DNA of 26,554 nt from Hemicentrotus pulcherrimus (GCA_003118195.1 BEXV01001044.1:92082-118635); one strand, 5' to 3'. Counted from the first letter of the stretch, positions 1-9,832 are shown. Made by a program: numbers and translations. Notes: generated by a model from the sequence alone, not told the origin.

Positions 1-21
1 AACTTATTGTTATTTTGGCAG

Positions 22-130
22 GAAATTTTCAAGGCAGACTATTCCAGCATTCACTGGCCATCCCAGCGAGATAACATTTCTAAGTTTGATCTTTACACAC
101 CTCATAGTTGGTTGTACAACATTGCAATGG
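22..130 (+). CDS. LSS: LSS exon (first in window)
   Basis: Acceptor CAG at 19-21 and donor GTAAGT at 131. Encodes residues 1-36 of the partial protein plus one base, including YTPHSWL, matching the human ELYTPHSWL segment. An upstream in-frame TTG gives an apparent longer ORF, but that is intron. Confidence 0.93.
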
Positions 131-3100
131 GTAAGTTATTCTTTCTCCTCTCTTTCCTCATGTCTGCTATTATCCCTTCTTTTATTTTTTCTGAGCGCAT
201 AGGGACTTAAATTTATTTTTGTGATATGGGCTATACAAGAATGGTTTATTATTATTATTATTATTGTTAATATTTGTGTAAGTAATGTTTATCATGCACA
301 ACCAACCAACTTGCATGATAATGTATTGCAATTTAAAATGATTTTCTTTAGATTTTAAAAAAGAAAAATGTGTTGAGAGTGAAATTCTATCTTCTTGAAA
401 AGAAGTTATAATTGCCTATCAGTAGACCTATTGGAAATGTGAAGGTGCTTTTGGTGTACTAGGGCAATATTGCTTGCTTACTGACTGCATACATAATTGA
501 CAAAAATGTGTGGTTTGTACATGTATATAGGGATACCAGAAAGACACATAATTTATGTTTATGCCTCCGCTAACTCTAGGCATTAGTCATATGTAAAAAC
601 AAAAACAAAACTACCCAGTTAGCTATTTACCACCTTCTTAAAGTAGATTTGTGCACTATAACATTGCAGGAGAATATTTGAATAATGCTGAATAGTAACT
701 AAATAATATGAGATGTAGAACCATTTAACTGTATTTGTTCATAAAAACTAAACCTGTTTCTTCTACACAAACTTGAGTCCTTTTAGGGCTCGCCCCATCA
801 GGCAATAGTTCTTTTAAAAAATAATGATGACTTATAATGATAATGATGATAATAATCTGGATTTAATCTAGTGCTGTATAGGAAATGCTGCCTCTAAGTG
901 GTTTAAAAATATAAGTACCCGCGTCATTGGATTCATTTGCGCACAATGTGCTCCATCTCTGCTCCCTGGGGAGTATTTTTACCATATTGTCACCATGTGG
1001 GAATATGGCAATTACTAAAGTGACAAATGCTTTGGTCATCCTACCAGGTCTCCATTTCTCTCCTGGGTATGGAGATAAATGCCTTGCCAAAGGACATTAG
1101 GGCTGTGTCGGGATCGACCCCACAACCTTTGTAATTCGAGTCAAGTGCTTAAACCACTTGTCCGTGACACCTCTTTACATATTCTATCTTTGTTGTATTA
1201 AACAGCCATCTTGGACGTGTATGAGAAGTTCCATTCCAGCTGGTTGAGAAAGAAGGCATTAGATCACTGCTATGAACACATCAAAGCAGATGATGAATTC
1301 ACCAACGGAATCAGTATTGGTCCAGTAAGTCTATCCTTCTTTGTACCAAGTAGAAATTAAAGTATCTTTTATGTAGGAGTAGGCTCAAAATGAGCTTTAA
1401 AAAACTTGTTTTATATCAAATATAGTGTCTTATGTTATTTGAAATGTAGAAAGAAATTCTGAGAAACTCAAAACCATGTATGCCTGAATCAGGTAATTAG
1501 GACATTGGCGTAATCACTACAATATGGGCATCATTGTATTAAATTTACACGTAGGTTAAGAAGCTTTAAGATTATCAATGTTGAATAACAAGACCAGACA
1601 CATGATGCAAAAACAATGGTATTTGATTTCCAAACTTGGTGGTCCCGGAGGCATGATTTTGGGTTGTCTGTTCATCTGCCTGTCCGCCCTTCCACTTTTT
1701 TGTTTCTGCGATAATGCAAGAACCAATAAACGGATTATTACCAAATTTGAATGCCAATGTAATTAATACCACCAAAATGCATACAAATTTGCATAAATTA
1801 TAATGTTTCAAAGGGGTGCAAGTCACCAATTTTGTGGCACCCCTTCTAAAATTGATCCTTATGATAAATATGACTCTCAGGAAGTAAAAATATTGTGTTT
1901 TTTTCTGCTTTGTCCCCAAAATTGTATTAAGAGACATGACTATACTGAGTAGGGTTACTAGAAGTACCACTTAATTCAATATCTGGTCAGGTCTATTTAC
2001 AGTACAGAATGTAGCATATAAAATGACTATACTAAAGTGGGCACTATTATTATTTGGTTTTTAGATCTCTAAAGTGATTCAGATGTTGGCCAGATGGCAT
2101 ATTGATGGAGCTGACTCAGAAGCTTTCAAGATGCACAAGGATCGAATCCCAGACTACTTGTGGTGAGAAATTTATCTTTGATATATCAATATCTCTTTCA
2201 AACAGACTAAAGGCTTGTTAAGATGGTTCGATGTAGGAAAGTCAGAGTTAAAAATGTCCAGAGTAAAAATGTCAAGTGTAAAACATGTCAAGAGTAAAAG
2301 TGTCAGAGGTAAAAAATGTAAAGAGTAAAAATGTCAGAGGTTAAAAAAATATCAGAGGTAAAAAATGTAAGAGTTCATTTAGAACTAAACATACATTGTG
2401 GAACATCTCGAACTTCTATGTATTATTAACAATGTTATTTCTGATTGTTTCTTTTTTTTTATCTTTGCTTTTTGCTAGGATTGGTCTAGATGGCATGAAA
2501 ATGCAGGTAGGTATCGCTTTGTTCTATCTCTTGAGATTTTCTTTTGAAGTGGATTTTATATAGGTTTACTTAGCTGTTCAAGGGAATTTGTGTTTAAATC
2601 AAATAAAATAGCAACTTTGTACAAGAGAATTTTGACAATCCTTTTTTAAATGGGGGCACAGTCATCCAAGGCAGCAGAGTTATGAATAGGTATCATTGGA
2701 CAGAATATTAGTTACTCTTTAAAATAAAATACAATTTAAGGTCACACAGGTTATAATTGTTTAATGGGAATTTCCCAAATTTGGGTAAACTTTCTTTTAA
2801 TGCACCATACATTTAAATTAAGAGGATAAGATTGCATAGAAAAAATATAGTCTAAAGATCACTATGGTGAGAACAAACAGTGGCATGAACAGCCTGCCAT
2901 AGCTAAGTCCAACTTAAAGTCGATCTTAGTCTTGTGAAACACTCCCCAGACCAACCAACCTTTCTATGTTTATCTATTGACAGGGTACCAATGGCTCTCA
3001 GCTTTGGGACACAGCCTTCGCCATACAAGCTTTCTTAGAGGCTGGTGGCGAGGGAGAGTTCAAGGATACCTTAAGCAAGGCTCATGACTTCTTAAAGAAC

Positions 3101-6100
3101 ACGCAGATACCAGAGAACCCTCCGAACTATCAAAAATACTACCGCCAGATGAACAAGGTATGTCGGTCGATGCGAAACACACTATTATTTCTGCTATTCC
3201 TGTGTCTATACTTCGCGATTGATTTTCCTTTTCTTGACTTATCTCATCTGTTACCATAACTCCTTACCCTAAGTAGTCTCATCCGAATCCACATTTCAAG
3301 GGCATAGATTCTCTTGATGTTTAATGCCTTCAAAGTCCAACTTTCCCAACAATAATAAACAACAACGTTTTAGTTTGTAAAATTGCTCCATGGCGATGGC
3401 ATCATTTTTGACTGCACGCAGTCGAAGATCTATCTAGTCTACTTTTTATTACTTAGGTCTCTAAGGAAGATTTCAAATGTTGCATTCAATGTGCTTCTAT
3501 AATCCATATCATAACCTTGAACAAGATCATTTCAGTTTAGTATAGTGTGCAGTTAGATTGTTTGATTCATTTCAAAACATTGAGCATATCCTTTATTTTC
3601 CAATTCTTAGGGTGGCTATCCTTTTTCAACCAAAGACTGTGGATGGATCGTTGCAGACTGCACTGCAGAAGGTCTTAAGTCCGCCATGCTGCTGGAGGAG
3701 AAGTGCCCTTTTATCTCTGATCATATAGGGAAAGAGAGGCATTGCCAAGCCATTGATGTGGTCAGTGTTGTAGTCTTCATTATGAAATATTTGGTGTAGT
3801 TTTCAAGAAAAATGTATTTGCATTTATAGCCTCAATCGTGCCATTCTTTAATCAAACTGAAGAAAATAGTTTTTCCACAAGTGCCTAAAACACAAAGATA
3901 ACTTTGCTATTTATTGCTATTTTGCAGTTGATCGTGATGTACAAGCAATTGATTGTATTATCGGTCAGTCAACCGTAGAATCAATTGGTTGTATTATTCA
4001 TCAGTATTTGTTCTGTTTGTCGATTATCTAATTGCAGAATCAAACTGATATATGTGGAAAGATTTTGTTCAAACTTGGCTCTACAGCGTGTTAAAGCATA
4101 GAAAATACCAAAAAAAAGATCAAAAATTTCAGTTCAGAAATTTTGTTTATTTATTTCTGACATCCATACAGGTTAGCAAATCTTCACCATTAATACTGGT
4201 CTTTCATGAGGCCCTGTTTGGTAGCAACAAAATACAATGGCAATCATGGAGTCACAGAACAAAACAGAGAAGAAAATGAGTGCATACAAATTCTTTGGTA
4301 TCCTCCTTATAGATGTGGACTTTTCAACAAAATACTATTACTGTGATGATATGTTAAACTATGTTCTGTTTTCGTTGATTGATATGCGTAACCCTGACGA
4401 TATGTAACTATCTTTTGTTTTAGTTGATTGATATGCGTAACCCAGATGGTGGGTTTGCCACATATGAGACCACGAGAGGAGGATATATCCTAGAGAAGCT
4501 AAATCCATCAGAAGTATTTGGTAAGAATCTGTATTTATCATGCCTTAAAGCCTGTCTGCACTTCTTGTATCTACTTGCGCCCTCTATATATCAAACAATG
4601 CCTAAGCGGTACTTGTTTGTCCCCCATGATCCCCTTTTCTTATGTCAATTGAGAGCTGATTTGATGAGATGGCCACCTGCCAGTGACCATGCAGGGAGGT
4701 CTAATTCCTCCTGGCCAAACTACTGCAGATAGGCTTTGAGAACCACATATTCTAGACTTTAGACTTTTTACAAAAAAGAATTTGTAACCACACTAGATTG
4801 TAGAGGAAGAGGAAGAGATCATGACATACAATGGACTATACACAAAATGGTGTTATAAACGAAATAAATAAAATATTGAAACATCTTAATAGACAGTGTT
4901 CATTTATTAAGGAAACTTTCAAGATGATTTTCTTATATATTAAGCCATATTATTACACATTTCAGCTACCTACATGACCATGTCAGGATATTGGATAGTA
5001 CACGAAATATTAACCAAATGAAATTTAACTGAAAAGATGAGAGGTTATATATATTACCCCCAAAGCAGTGTAGTTGGAGGTGTGAAATGTAAACTTTGCA
5101 CTTTTTACAGATTAAACTTGAAAGGGGTTTTGAATTTGGAATGAATGTAGTCCTCTTCCTGTGTATGATGTTTTGCAGCTAGAGTATCAGATGACGCCAT
5201 TATGTGGCTTCATAATGGCGTCATCTGATACAAGATGTATTAAGACACTTTCAATGTAACTTTCCCTGCTCTAAATCTGCAATAGCAAGCCTCTTTCCTG
5301 TACATCTGCTTTGTATCTTTGATTCACCATTTTTTATTTTTTACTGTTATAAACTCAATGTATAGGTGATATCATGATAGACTACACATATGTGGAGTGT
5401 ACAGTTGCCGTCCTGCTTGCCCTTCACCATTTCCATACTCGCTATCCAGAGTACAGAACTGACGAGATCAGGTATTAAGCATAATTTAGTTGCTATTTGT
5501 TTTTTTCTATTTATTGTTGTTGTTGTTGTCGCTATTTATTGTTGTTTTTGTTGATGTTGCTATTTATTGTTGTTGTTGTTGCTATTTGTTATTTTTGTTG
5601 TTGCTATTAATTGTTATTGTTGTTGCTATTTATTATTTGTGTTGTTGCTATTAATTGTTATTGTTGTTCTATTGTGTGGTACTATTCTCAGGACCTCAGG
5701 TGGTATCATTCCAAACCCAGTATCGGCTGTAAATGAGGTGGCAAGAAATCAACTTGTTTATATTTAAGGAAAGAGAGGCATCCTGGGGGACAGTTTAGGA
5801 TAAGCCCCCCTCTCGTGTTTCTATCAACCCAAATGTTTGATTGTCCGCTATATATCTTGCTCATATTTAATCAAAGATCCTTTGAGAAGCGCCACGTAAA
5901 ATTGATATCATTCATCTTGCAATGAAATTCTAGAGATCTTTATCTATTTTCTTTTGCTAGGTGTTCATCAATCAAGGCATTGCATTAACTTTACAGGTTA
6001 ATTGAGTGTATCATTGACCATGTTTATTTATCTCTGATAGTAATCACAGACCAAGCTCTTGATTATGTATCATTAATCATGTTTATTTATCTCTGATAGT

Positions 6101-9100
6101 AATCCCAGACCAAGCTCTTGATTATGTATCATTGACCATTATGTTTTTATCTCTAACTGTAATCACAGATCAGTCATGGACCAAGCTCTTGATTATGTCA
6201 AAGGAATACAGCAACCAGATGGATCTTGGGAAGGGTAAATACTGGCTATTCTATACACGTCTTTATGTGATGCATCTTGGGTACTGCGTTGTGTGGTGCC
6301 ATTTTGCATCGTTAGAAGTAGTTCTGACACAACAATCATTTTCCTTTTTATCTGGCAATGTTGAATGACTGTACCATCTGTTGATACGGCACCATAATTG
6401 AAGTTCACACTTAAAGTGGTGCTTGAAATATTGCGATAACAAGAAAGCAAAAACAGACTGACAACCTGAAATCATAATACCGACAGCACCACCTTTGATG
6501 GGTGGAGGCATACACATATTTGGCATACACATGTACTGTAGGTTGTTGTGTTATCATTATTTGTGCACCTGGTGCATACAATTTACAAGCCTTATTTGCT
6601 TTTACTGGTGCCCCATTTTCCAGGTGTACTATGGTTTATACTTTCATATTTTCTTTATTTTGAATGTTGATTATTATTTCAATTCATATGTAATTTTGAT
6701 ATCATTATCTGTTATGATATTTCATCTTCTATCTTTTGCATATATTGTCATGATGATGGAAATGCCAATTAAATCAATCAATCAGTCAGTCAGTCAGTCA
6801 ATCAATCAATATTTGTAATATGAATTGCTTCTAGGTCGTGGGGAGTCTGCTTCACATATGCTGCCTGGTTTGGTCTTGAAGGATTTGGCTCAATGGGGCT
6901 CAGATATGACAAAGAGTAAGATCATAACCTTCCTACGGTTTACAAGAATCATTACAGGATAGGGAAATATATGGCATTCGGTAACTGTTGTCTTTTTAAA
7001 TGTAACCCGTTCAAATTTTAACATGAATTTGATTTATACAAAATTACATTATCCTAAATTTCTGTTCTAAAAGGGGAAGTCTACCCTGATATCAAGCTGG
7101 TAATAGCAGAAAAATGAGAGAAATAGATTTATAAGTGAAAGTTTGAGCAATATCCTATTAAAGTAGAAAAGTTATAAATTTGTGAAGCTTTCATCAGTGA
7201 AACACAGATTTGCAACACTGACGTATCATGCAAGCTCATTTCCAATTTGCTCTGTACTAAAAATTTTATAAACATTAAATTTTCTTAGTTATTGATGTCG
7301 GAATAGATGTGTTTCATAGCAGGGGTGTATAAAAATATTTTTGCAATAATTATATTTGGGGTGAATGTATGATTGAATGGAACCAAGCAAAAGGGTATCA
7401 AATACTGGAAATATCTTACTGATTGTTTAAAAAGACTTAAACAATGACAGTGTGTCCATTTAGATTTTGTGGTTGCTATGCGAATTCAGGTATAGTCTGT
7501 TGTGCTTTCCTGAGTATCGTGTCATTACTCAGCATTGTATATTGCCATTCCGATGAATCTCTTCAGTCATATTACAAAGTAATGTAAGACATGTTCAGAT
7601 ATGATTTTATTATATACCTCAACATTACAGACCGTTAGGGGCCCCTTGTATAATGCTCAATTATGTGCTTGTTTGAAATTCAAATGCAACATTAACACTT
7701 GTAAATCTATGATATTGCCGTCTATTTTAAGCAATACGTTCATCAGAATATATCATTAGATTTAACAGGAGACAAATAAAATTCAAAAAATCCTTTTTCT
7801 CTCAGTCTTGCTAGCACTGAAGTGAAGAAAGCTTGCCAGTTCTTGGTTTCGAAACAGATGGAAGATGGAGGATGGGGAGAGAAGTTCGAGTCGTGCGAGG
7901 AGCGACGCTACGTCCAGTGTGAGACGTCACAAGTTATCAACACTTGCTGGGCTTTGCTAGGTCTAATGTCAGTCAGGTACACACACTCTTGGTCTTACAC
8001 GCACGCTATGCCTTTGCAGGGCATATCCCAATAGATCAGCAACGATGTTGATCCCATGAAACTTCAAATAAAATTCCCGCTACCACAGCTATGGTATTTG
8101 GCCATAAAGAGCAGCACCAGCCATGGGTATATTTAAGCAAAGGCACTTCCAGTTTTCATAGACATACAATGGGTCAAGAACTGGAGAGTCAGATAGATAT
8201 TTCAGTTTTGGAAACAATAAACTTTAAGTAACAAATTATGATTGTGCCTACATAGATCTCATTAAGTTGTTGGGAGAGTTCATGAAACCTGAACAATAGT
8301 TAGGTAAAATACAGAATAAGTTGTCACTGGTGTACATTCTCTATGGATTGTTTCCAACAGGGAAATGGGGTTCACTTTTCAGAAGTAAAATTGAATGCTT
8401 AAATCGATGCCACCGACTGATTTGTGAAAATAGGTGCTGAAAGTGATAAAGTTTTATGTGTTAGGGGCCTACCAGTTTTTGTATACTGTACTCGGTGTAA
8501 AGCTAGCATTCAGACTTATATTCAGTATCTAACTAGATTGCTTGAACTCTGTAAAGCAATTTGACACCTTTCACTATGAATAAGGACACTACTTACATAC
8601 AAATGAATTCATTGTATTACATGTATATCCTTACTTATCCTCTAGGTACCCTGACCGTAGAGTGATGGATCGTGGCATACAGCTGATTATGTCCAGACAA
8701 AGTGAGAACGGAGACTGGCCTCAGGTATGAACTAGGAGTTTATCTCTCTCAATATATATTCTGGTCATTACAGCAAATGAGGTTGTTACAACATTGTAGG
8801 TTTCCAATTATGGGACATAATTATTGTTAAAAGGGAGAGGGTTGTTACTTTCCATGTGCAGGTCATAATTCGCTGACACCAGACTTGATGGAAATACTTC
8901 TAATGGGAGAACAAATCTGCAAATAGAAAACATGTGGTCCCATTCAAAAATACCCCCTAATCTCTCTGTGTCTTCTGGTGAGGGAAATATGAGGTAATGA
9001 CTTTACCATATGGGGAAGATGGCAGAGCATCACATCATGGACCTAGTAGGTCCATGATTACATAAATATAGCTGCCAACTGATAAGGAAAAAAAATCGTA

Positions 9101-9816
9101 ATTTTCAATGGTTTCCCACCGTCGTTACGAAATTACGAAAACCCCTTCAATTATAATGATTTTTTTTTTAAGTTTAAAAAAAAAATTTGGTGTGTGCCAT
9201 ATCTGTCCTGTAATGTATCCTACAAGCACCTCACATCGGCAATTTGGGGATGTTCATTGGTTCATTGAACACACCAGTCATGACGAAATCAACCAATGAT
9301 CCATTAACAAAAATTCTTCCTGAATGTAGGAACTGTAAGAGGCGTTGATCCGTGTTTTCTTTTGATTGGCAGGTCTGCTTTGCGTACATGATATTCAGTT
9401 TTACTTACATGTTACTAATTGATAATTCCAAATGTTAGGATCTATGCATAAAGCCTGCTGGTCATAAAACTGAAGATTAATCCTGGTGATTGACCACACC
9501 TGTTTATTAGGCAACCACCCTAATGGGGTCCAATGGGTACCGCTTAGGTATTGTTTGCTTTATAGAGGGCGCACGTAGTGCAGTCCCGCTTAAGAATTGT
9601 TTCTGCTATCAAGGTTGGGTAAAACTTTTCTGTATTTTTCCTTTATAGGAGAACATCATGGGTGTATTCAACAAGTCGTGCGCTATCAGCTACACCAACT
9701 ATCGCAATATCTTCCCCATCTGGACTCTAGGACGCTACGCCAAACTTTATCCAAACGATGCATCTCCCTCGGAAGACAAGTCGGACAGCAACAGCTCAGA
9801 CTGGGAAAAACTCTAG
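22..9816 (+). CDS. LSS: Lanosterol synthase (2,3-oxidosqualene cyclase), 3' thirteen exons, partial at 5' end
   Basis: Cyclises (S)-2,3-oxidosqualene to lanosterol, the first cyclic step of sterol synthesis, as a monotopic ER-membrane enzyme. Joined exons: 22-130, 1206-1324, 2065-2162, 2479-2506, 2984-3157, 3611-3760, 4424-4520, 5366-5471, 6169-6234, 6835-6915, 7806-7976, 8646-8724, 9649-9816; 1446 nt, 481 residues plus stop. Human LSS has 732, so about 260 N-terminal residues lie upstream of the window. Seen directly: catalytic DCTAE at residues 192-196 (human D455/C456), YVEC C270 (human C533), GTNGSQLW W126 (W387), Y240 (Y503), W318 (W581), F433 (F696), and QW-type repeats PDGSW, EDGGW, ENGDW. 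Residues T120, F181, C186 and V190 are the lanosterol-type choices. The C-terminus carries a Ser/Asp-rich tail about 12 residues longer than human. Human numbering is from memory. Product inferred, family certain. Confidence 0.97.
139..232. repeat. Dispersed repeat, inverted partner of 11485-11577
   Basis: The stretch from just after the first donor (CTTTCTCCTC ... GCATAGGGACTTAAAT ... GTGATATG) is found again, reverse-complemented, at 11485-11577. Imperfect, with small indels. Unknown family. Confidence 0.75.
247..267. repeat. (ATT)n microsatellite
   Basis: About seven ATT units in LSS intron 1 of the window. Confidence 0.9.
876..1173 (-). mobile_element. tRNA-derived SINE copy
   Basis: Read on the minus strand it starts GTGTCACGGACAAGTGGTTTAAGC (A-box region), has a B box GGGTCGATCC at 1111-1120, then a unique body. 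The body (CCCAGGAGAGAAATGGAGACC, GAGCACATTGTGCG) matches the + strand copy at 10927-11242. The A-box form resembles tRNA-Ser/Leu. It lies in LSS intron 1 of the window, antisense to the gene; no protein is encoded. Confidence 0.82.
1206..1324 (+). CDS. LSS: LSS exon 2 of window
   Basis: Acceptor ACAG at 1202-1205, donor GTAAGT at 1325. Encodes residues 37-76 ([16 protein letters not shown] ... ISIGP). Completes the codon begun in the previous exon and ends in phase 0. Confidence 0.95.
1325..2064 (+). other. LSS intron, little recognisable content
   Basis: Contains a short inverted repeat, AAGGGGTGC at 1811-1819 against GCACCCCTT at 1837-1845. Short ORFs on both strands at 1556-1970 have no protein-like pattern. 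Confidence 0.6.
2065..2162 (+). CDS. LSS: LSS exon 3 of window
   Basis: Acceptor TTTTTAG, donor GTGAGA at 2163. Encodes residues 77-108 ([15 protein letters not shown] ... RIPDYL) and two bases of the Trp codon completed in the next exon. Confidence 0.95.
2241..2372. repeat. 15-18 bp minisatellite in LSS intron
   Basis: About eight diverged units of the form GTCAGAGTAAAAAT in a row, with A-tract length varying between units. Confidence 0.85.
2479..2506 (+). CDS. LSS: LSS micro-exon 4 (28 nt)
   Basis: Only 28 nt, with acceptor GCTAG and donor GTAGGT. Completes W109 and encodes IGLDGMKMQ (110-118), a highly conserved OSC segment. Far too short to show as an ORF; identified by phase and family match. 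Confidence 0.93.
2507..2983 (+). other. LSS intron without recognised elements
   Basis: AT-rich sequence between the micro-exon and exon 5. I see no repeat family or ORF worth naming. Confidence 0.6.
2984..3157 (+). CDS. LSS: LSS exon 5 of window
   Basis: Acceptor GACAG, donor GTATGT; 58 codons, phase 0 at both ends. Starts [17 protein letters not shown]120 and W126 correspond to human T381 and W387 in the active site. Plant cycloartenol synthases have Tyr at the T120 position. Confidence 0.96.
3158..3610 (+). other. LSS intron without recognised elements
   Basis: Nothing beyond splice sites. The minus-strand ORF at 3060-3257 is an antisense shadow of exon 5. Confidence 0.6.
3611..3760 (+). 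CDS. LSS: LSS exon 6 of window, catalytic DCTAE exon
   Basis: 50 codons, phase 0-0. Encodes [22 protein letters not shown]192 (codon 3656-3658) is the catalytic acid that protonates the epoxide, and C193 its hydrogen-bond partner. The donor GTCAGT is weaker than the others in this gene. Confidence 0.96.
3761..4351 (+). other. LSS intron, proximal part, no recognised elements
   Basis: Contains a short local repetition of GATTGTATTATC/GGTTGTATTATTC near 3950-4000. The open frame at 4052-4279 resembles no protein I know. Confidence 0.5.
4352..4443 (+). repeat. Tandem duplication of the exon 7 splice junction
   Basis: An upstream copy (about 4352-4400) and the real junction (about 4401-4443 onward) repeat with a 49-bp offset. 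Over 4367-4394 versus 4416-4443, 27 of 28 bases agree. The one difference turns the acceptor TTTTAG into TTTTCG. The upstream copy would also meet TAA after ten codons. Confidence 0.9.
4424..4520 (+). CDS. LSS: LSS exon 7 of window
   Basis: Acceptor TTTTAG at 4418-4423, donor GTAAGA. Encodes [20 protein letters not shown] ... NPSEVF (227-258). A tandem copy of its 5' junction lies just upstream with a broken acceptor. Confidence 0.96.
4521..5183 (+). other. LSS intron, part before the hairpin
   Basis: AT-rich with no named element. An open frame runs from exon 7 past its donor to 4732; it is read-through and not coding. Confidence 0.5.
5184..5231. repeat. Perfect 21-bp inverted repeat with 6-nt loop
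   Basis: Left arm 5184-5204 (GTATCAGATGACGCC ...) and right arm 5211-5231 (... GGCGTCATCTGATAC) are exact reverse complements around TGGCTT. It lies in an LSS intron and will form a hairpin in pre-mRNA. Confidence 0.95.
5366..5471 (+). CDS. LSS: LSS exon 8 of window
   Basis: Acceptor TATAG, donor GTATTA. Encodes [20 protein letters not shown] ... DEI. C270 in YVEC corresponds to human C533, which polarises the catalytic Asp. Confidence 0.95.
5512..5670. repeat. TTG-rich tandem repeat
   Basis: Runs of TTG and repeated GCTATTTATTGTTGTTGT blocks. The Leu/Val ORF at 5567-5767 is a product of this repeat and not a gene. Confidence 0.85.
6009..6197 (+). repeat. Triple tandem copy of the exon 9 splice junction
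   Basis: Copies begin at 6009, 6068 and 6127, so the first two units are exactly 59 bp. Each holds intron end, CAG, and exon start ACCAAGCTCTTGATTATG. The third copy is the real one and alone carries ATCAGTCATGG between CAG and ACCAAG. The first two keep acceptors (TCACAG, TCCCAG), but splicing there would give RPSS then TGA. Confidence 0.93.
6169..6234 (+). CDS. LSS: LSS exon 9 of window (66 nt)
   Basis: Acceptor TCACAG at 6163-6168, donor GTAAAT. Encodes (R)[21 protein letters not shown](G), a QW-type repeat. This acceptor is chosen over two upstream decoys because only it keeps the frame and the family match. Confidence 0.93.
6235..6771 (+). other. LSS intron without recognised elements
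   Basis: Overlapping short ORFs on both strands (6132-6818) have no recognisable protein pattern. Confidence 0.5.
6772..6811. repeat. (TCAA/TCAG)n microsatellite
   Basis: Tetranucleotide run of TCAATCAG type ending about 24 bp before exon 10, close to the 3' splice region. Confidence 0.9.
6835..6915 (+). CDS. LSS: LSS exon 10 of window
   Basis: Acceptor TTCTAG, donor GTAAGA. Encodes [21 protein letters not shown] (317 onward). W318 and F323 sit at the positions of the aromatic residues lining the human cavity (W581 for the first). Confidence 0.95.
6916..7805 (+). other. LSS intron with a diverged repeat
   Basis: From about 7071 (AGGGGAAGTCTACCCTG ... AAAGTTATAAATTTGTGAA) it resembles the start of the AAGGGAAATCC-type elements seen at 14028-14280, but only loosely. 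The rest is unrecognised. Confidence 0.4.
7806..7976 (+). CDS. LSS: LSS exon 11 of window
   Basis: Acceptor CTCAG, donor GTACAC. Encodes residues 344-399 including [20 protein letters not shown] and [10 protein letters not shown], almost word for word the human segment. Confidence 0.96.
7977..8645 (+). other. LSS intron without recognised elements
   Basis: AT-rich; nothing stands out beyond the splice sites. Confidence 0.5.
8646..8724 (+). CDS. LSS: LSS exon 12 of window
   Basis: Acceptor CTCTAG, donor GTATGA. Encodes residues 400-426, [18 protein letters not shown] then SENGDWPQ, the last QW motif. Confidence 0.95.
8725..9648 (+). other. LSS last intron with dispersed repeat segments
   Basis: About 8855-8910 (GCAGGTCATAATTCGCTGACACCAG region) recurs in inverse orientation near 19195-19250. 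About 9548-9580 (TTGTTTGCTTTATAGAG) recurs in direct orientation near 19343-19372. Family unknown. Confidence 0.6.
9034..9058. repeat. 25-bp near-perfect palindrome
   Basis: ATCATGGACCTA, one central G, then TAGGTCCATGAT: 12-bp arms, fully complementary. It lies in the LSS last intron. Confidence 0.9.
9649..9816 (+). CDS. LSS: LSS terminal coding exon
   Basis: Acceptor TTATAG. Encodes [20 protein letters not shown] and the C-terminus, ending at TAG 9814-9816. F433 and Y441 match human F696 and Y704. The tail [19 protein letters not shown] is acidic and Ser-rich; in human LSS the protein stops near its start, so this tail is a lineage extension. Confidence 0.96.
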   Translation, partial: ENIMGVFNKSCAISYTNYRNIFPIWTLGRYAKLYPNDASPSEDKSDSNSSDWEKL

Positions 9817-9832
9817 TCATCTCAGTTGATCA

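Noticed and set aside
1556..1970. Overlapping ORFs on both strands in an LSS intron
   Set aside because: Low-complexity AT-driven frames with no domain pattern; they lie inside a well-defined intron.
4424..4732. 102-residue ORF continuing past exon 7
   Set aside because: Only the part to 4520 is exon; a good donor GTAAGA follows and the rest has no LSS similarity.
5184..5231. Intronic hairpin as a microRNA precursor
   Set aside because: The stem is only 21 bp and perfectly paired, with a 6-nt loop and no lower stem, unlike animal pre-miRNAs, which have longer imperfect stems. Kept as a structural finding only.
5567..5767. Leu/Val-rich ORF looking like a membrane peptide
   Set aside because: Produced by the TTG repeat; no gene context.
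6009..6126. The two upstream exon 9 copies as mutually exclusive alternative exons
   Set aside because: They lack 11 bases, break the frame and have no donor after them; they are decoy acceptors, not exons.
5500..6820. Direct repeats as a CRISPR array
   Set aside because: Simple microsatellites and a splice-junction duplication in an animal gene; no spacer structure.
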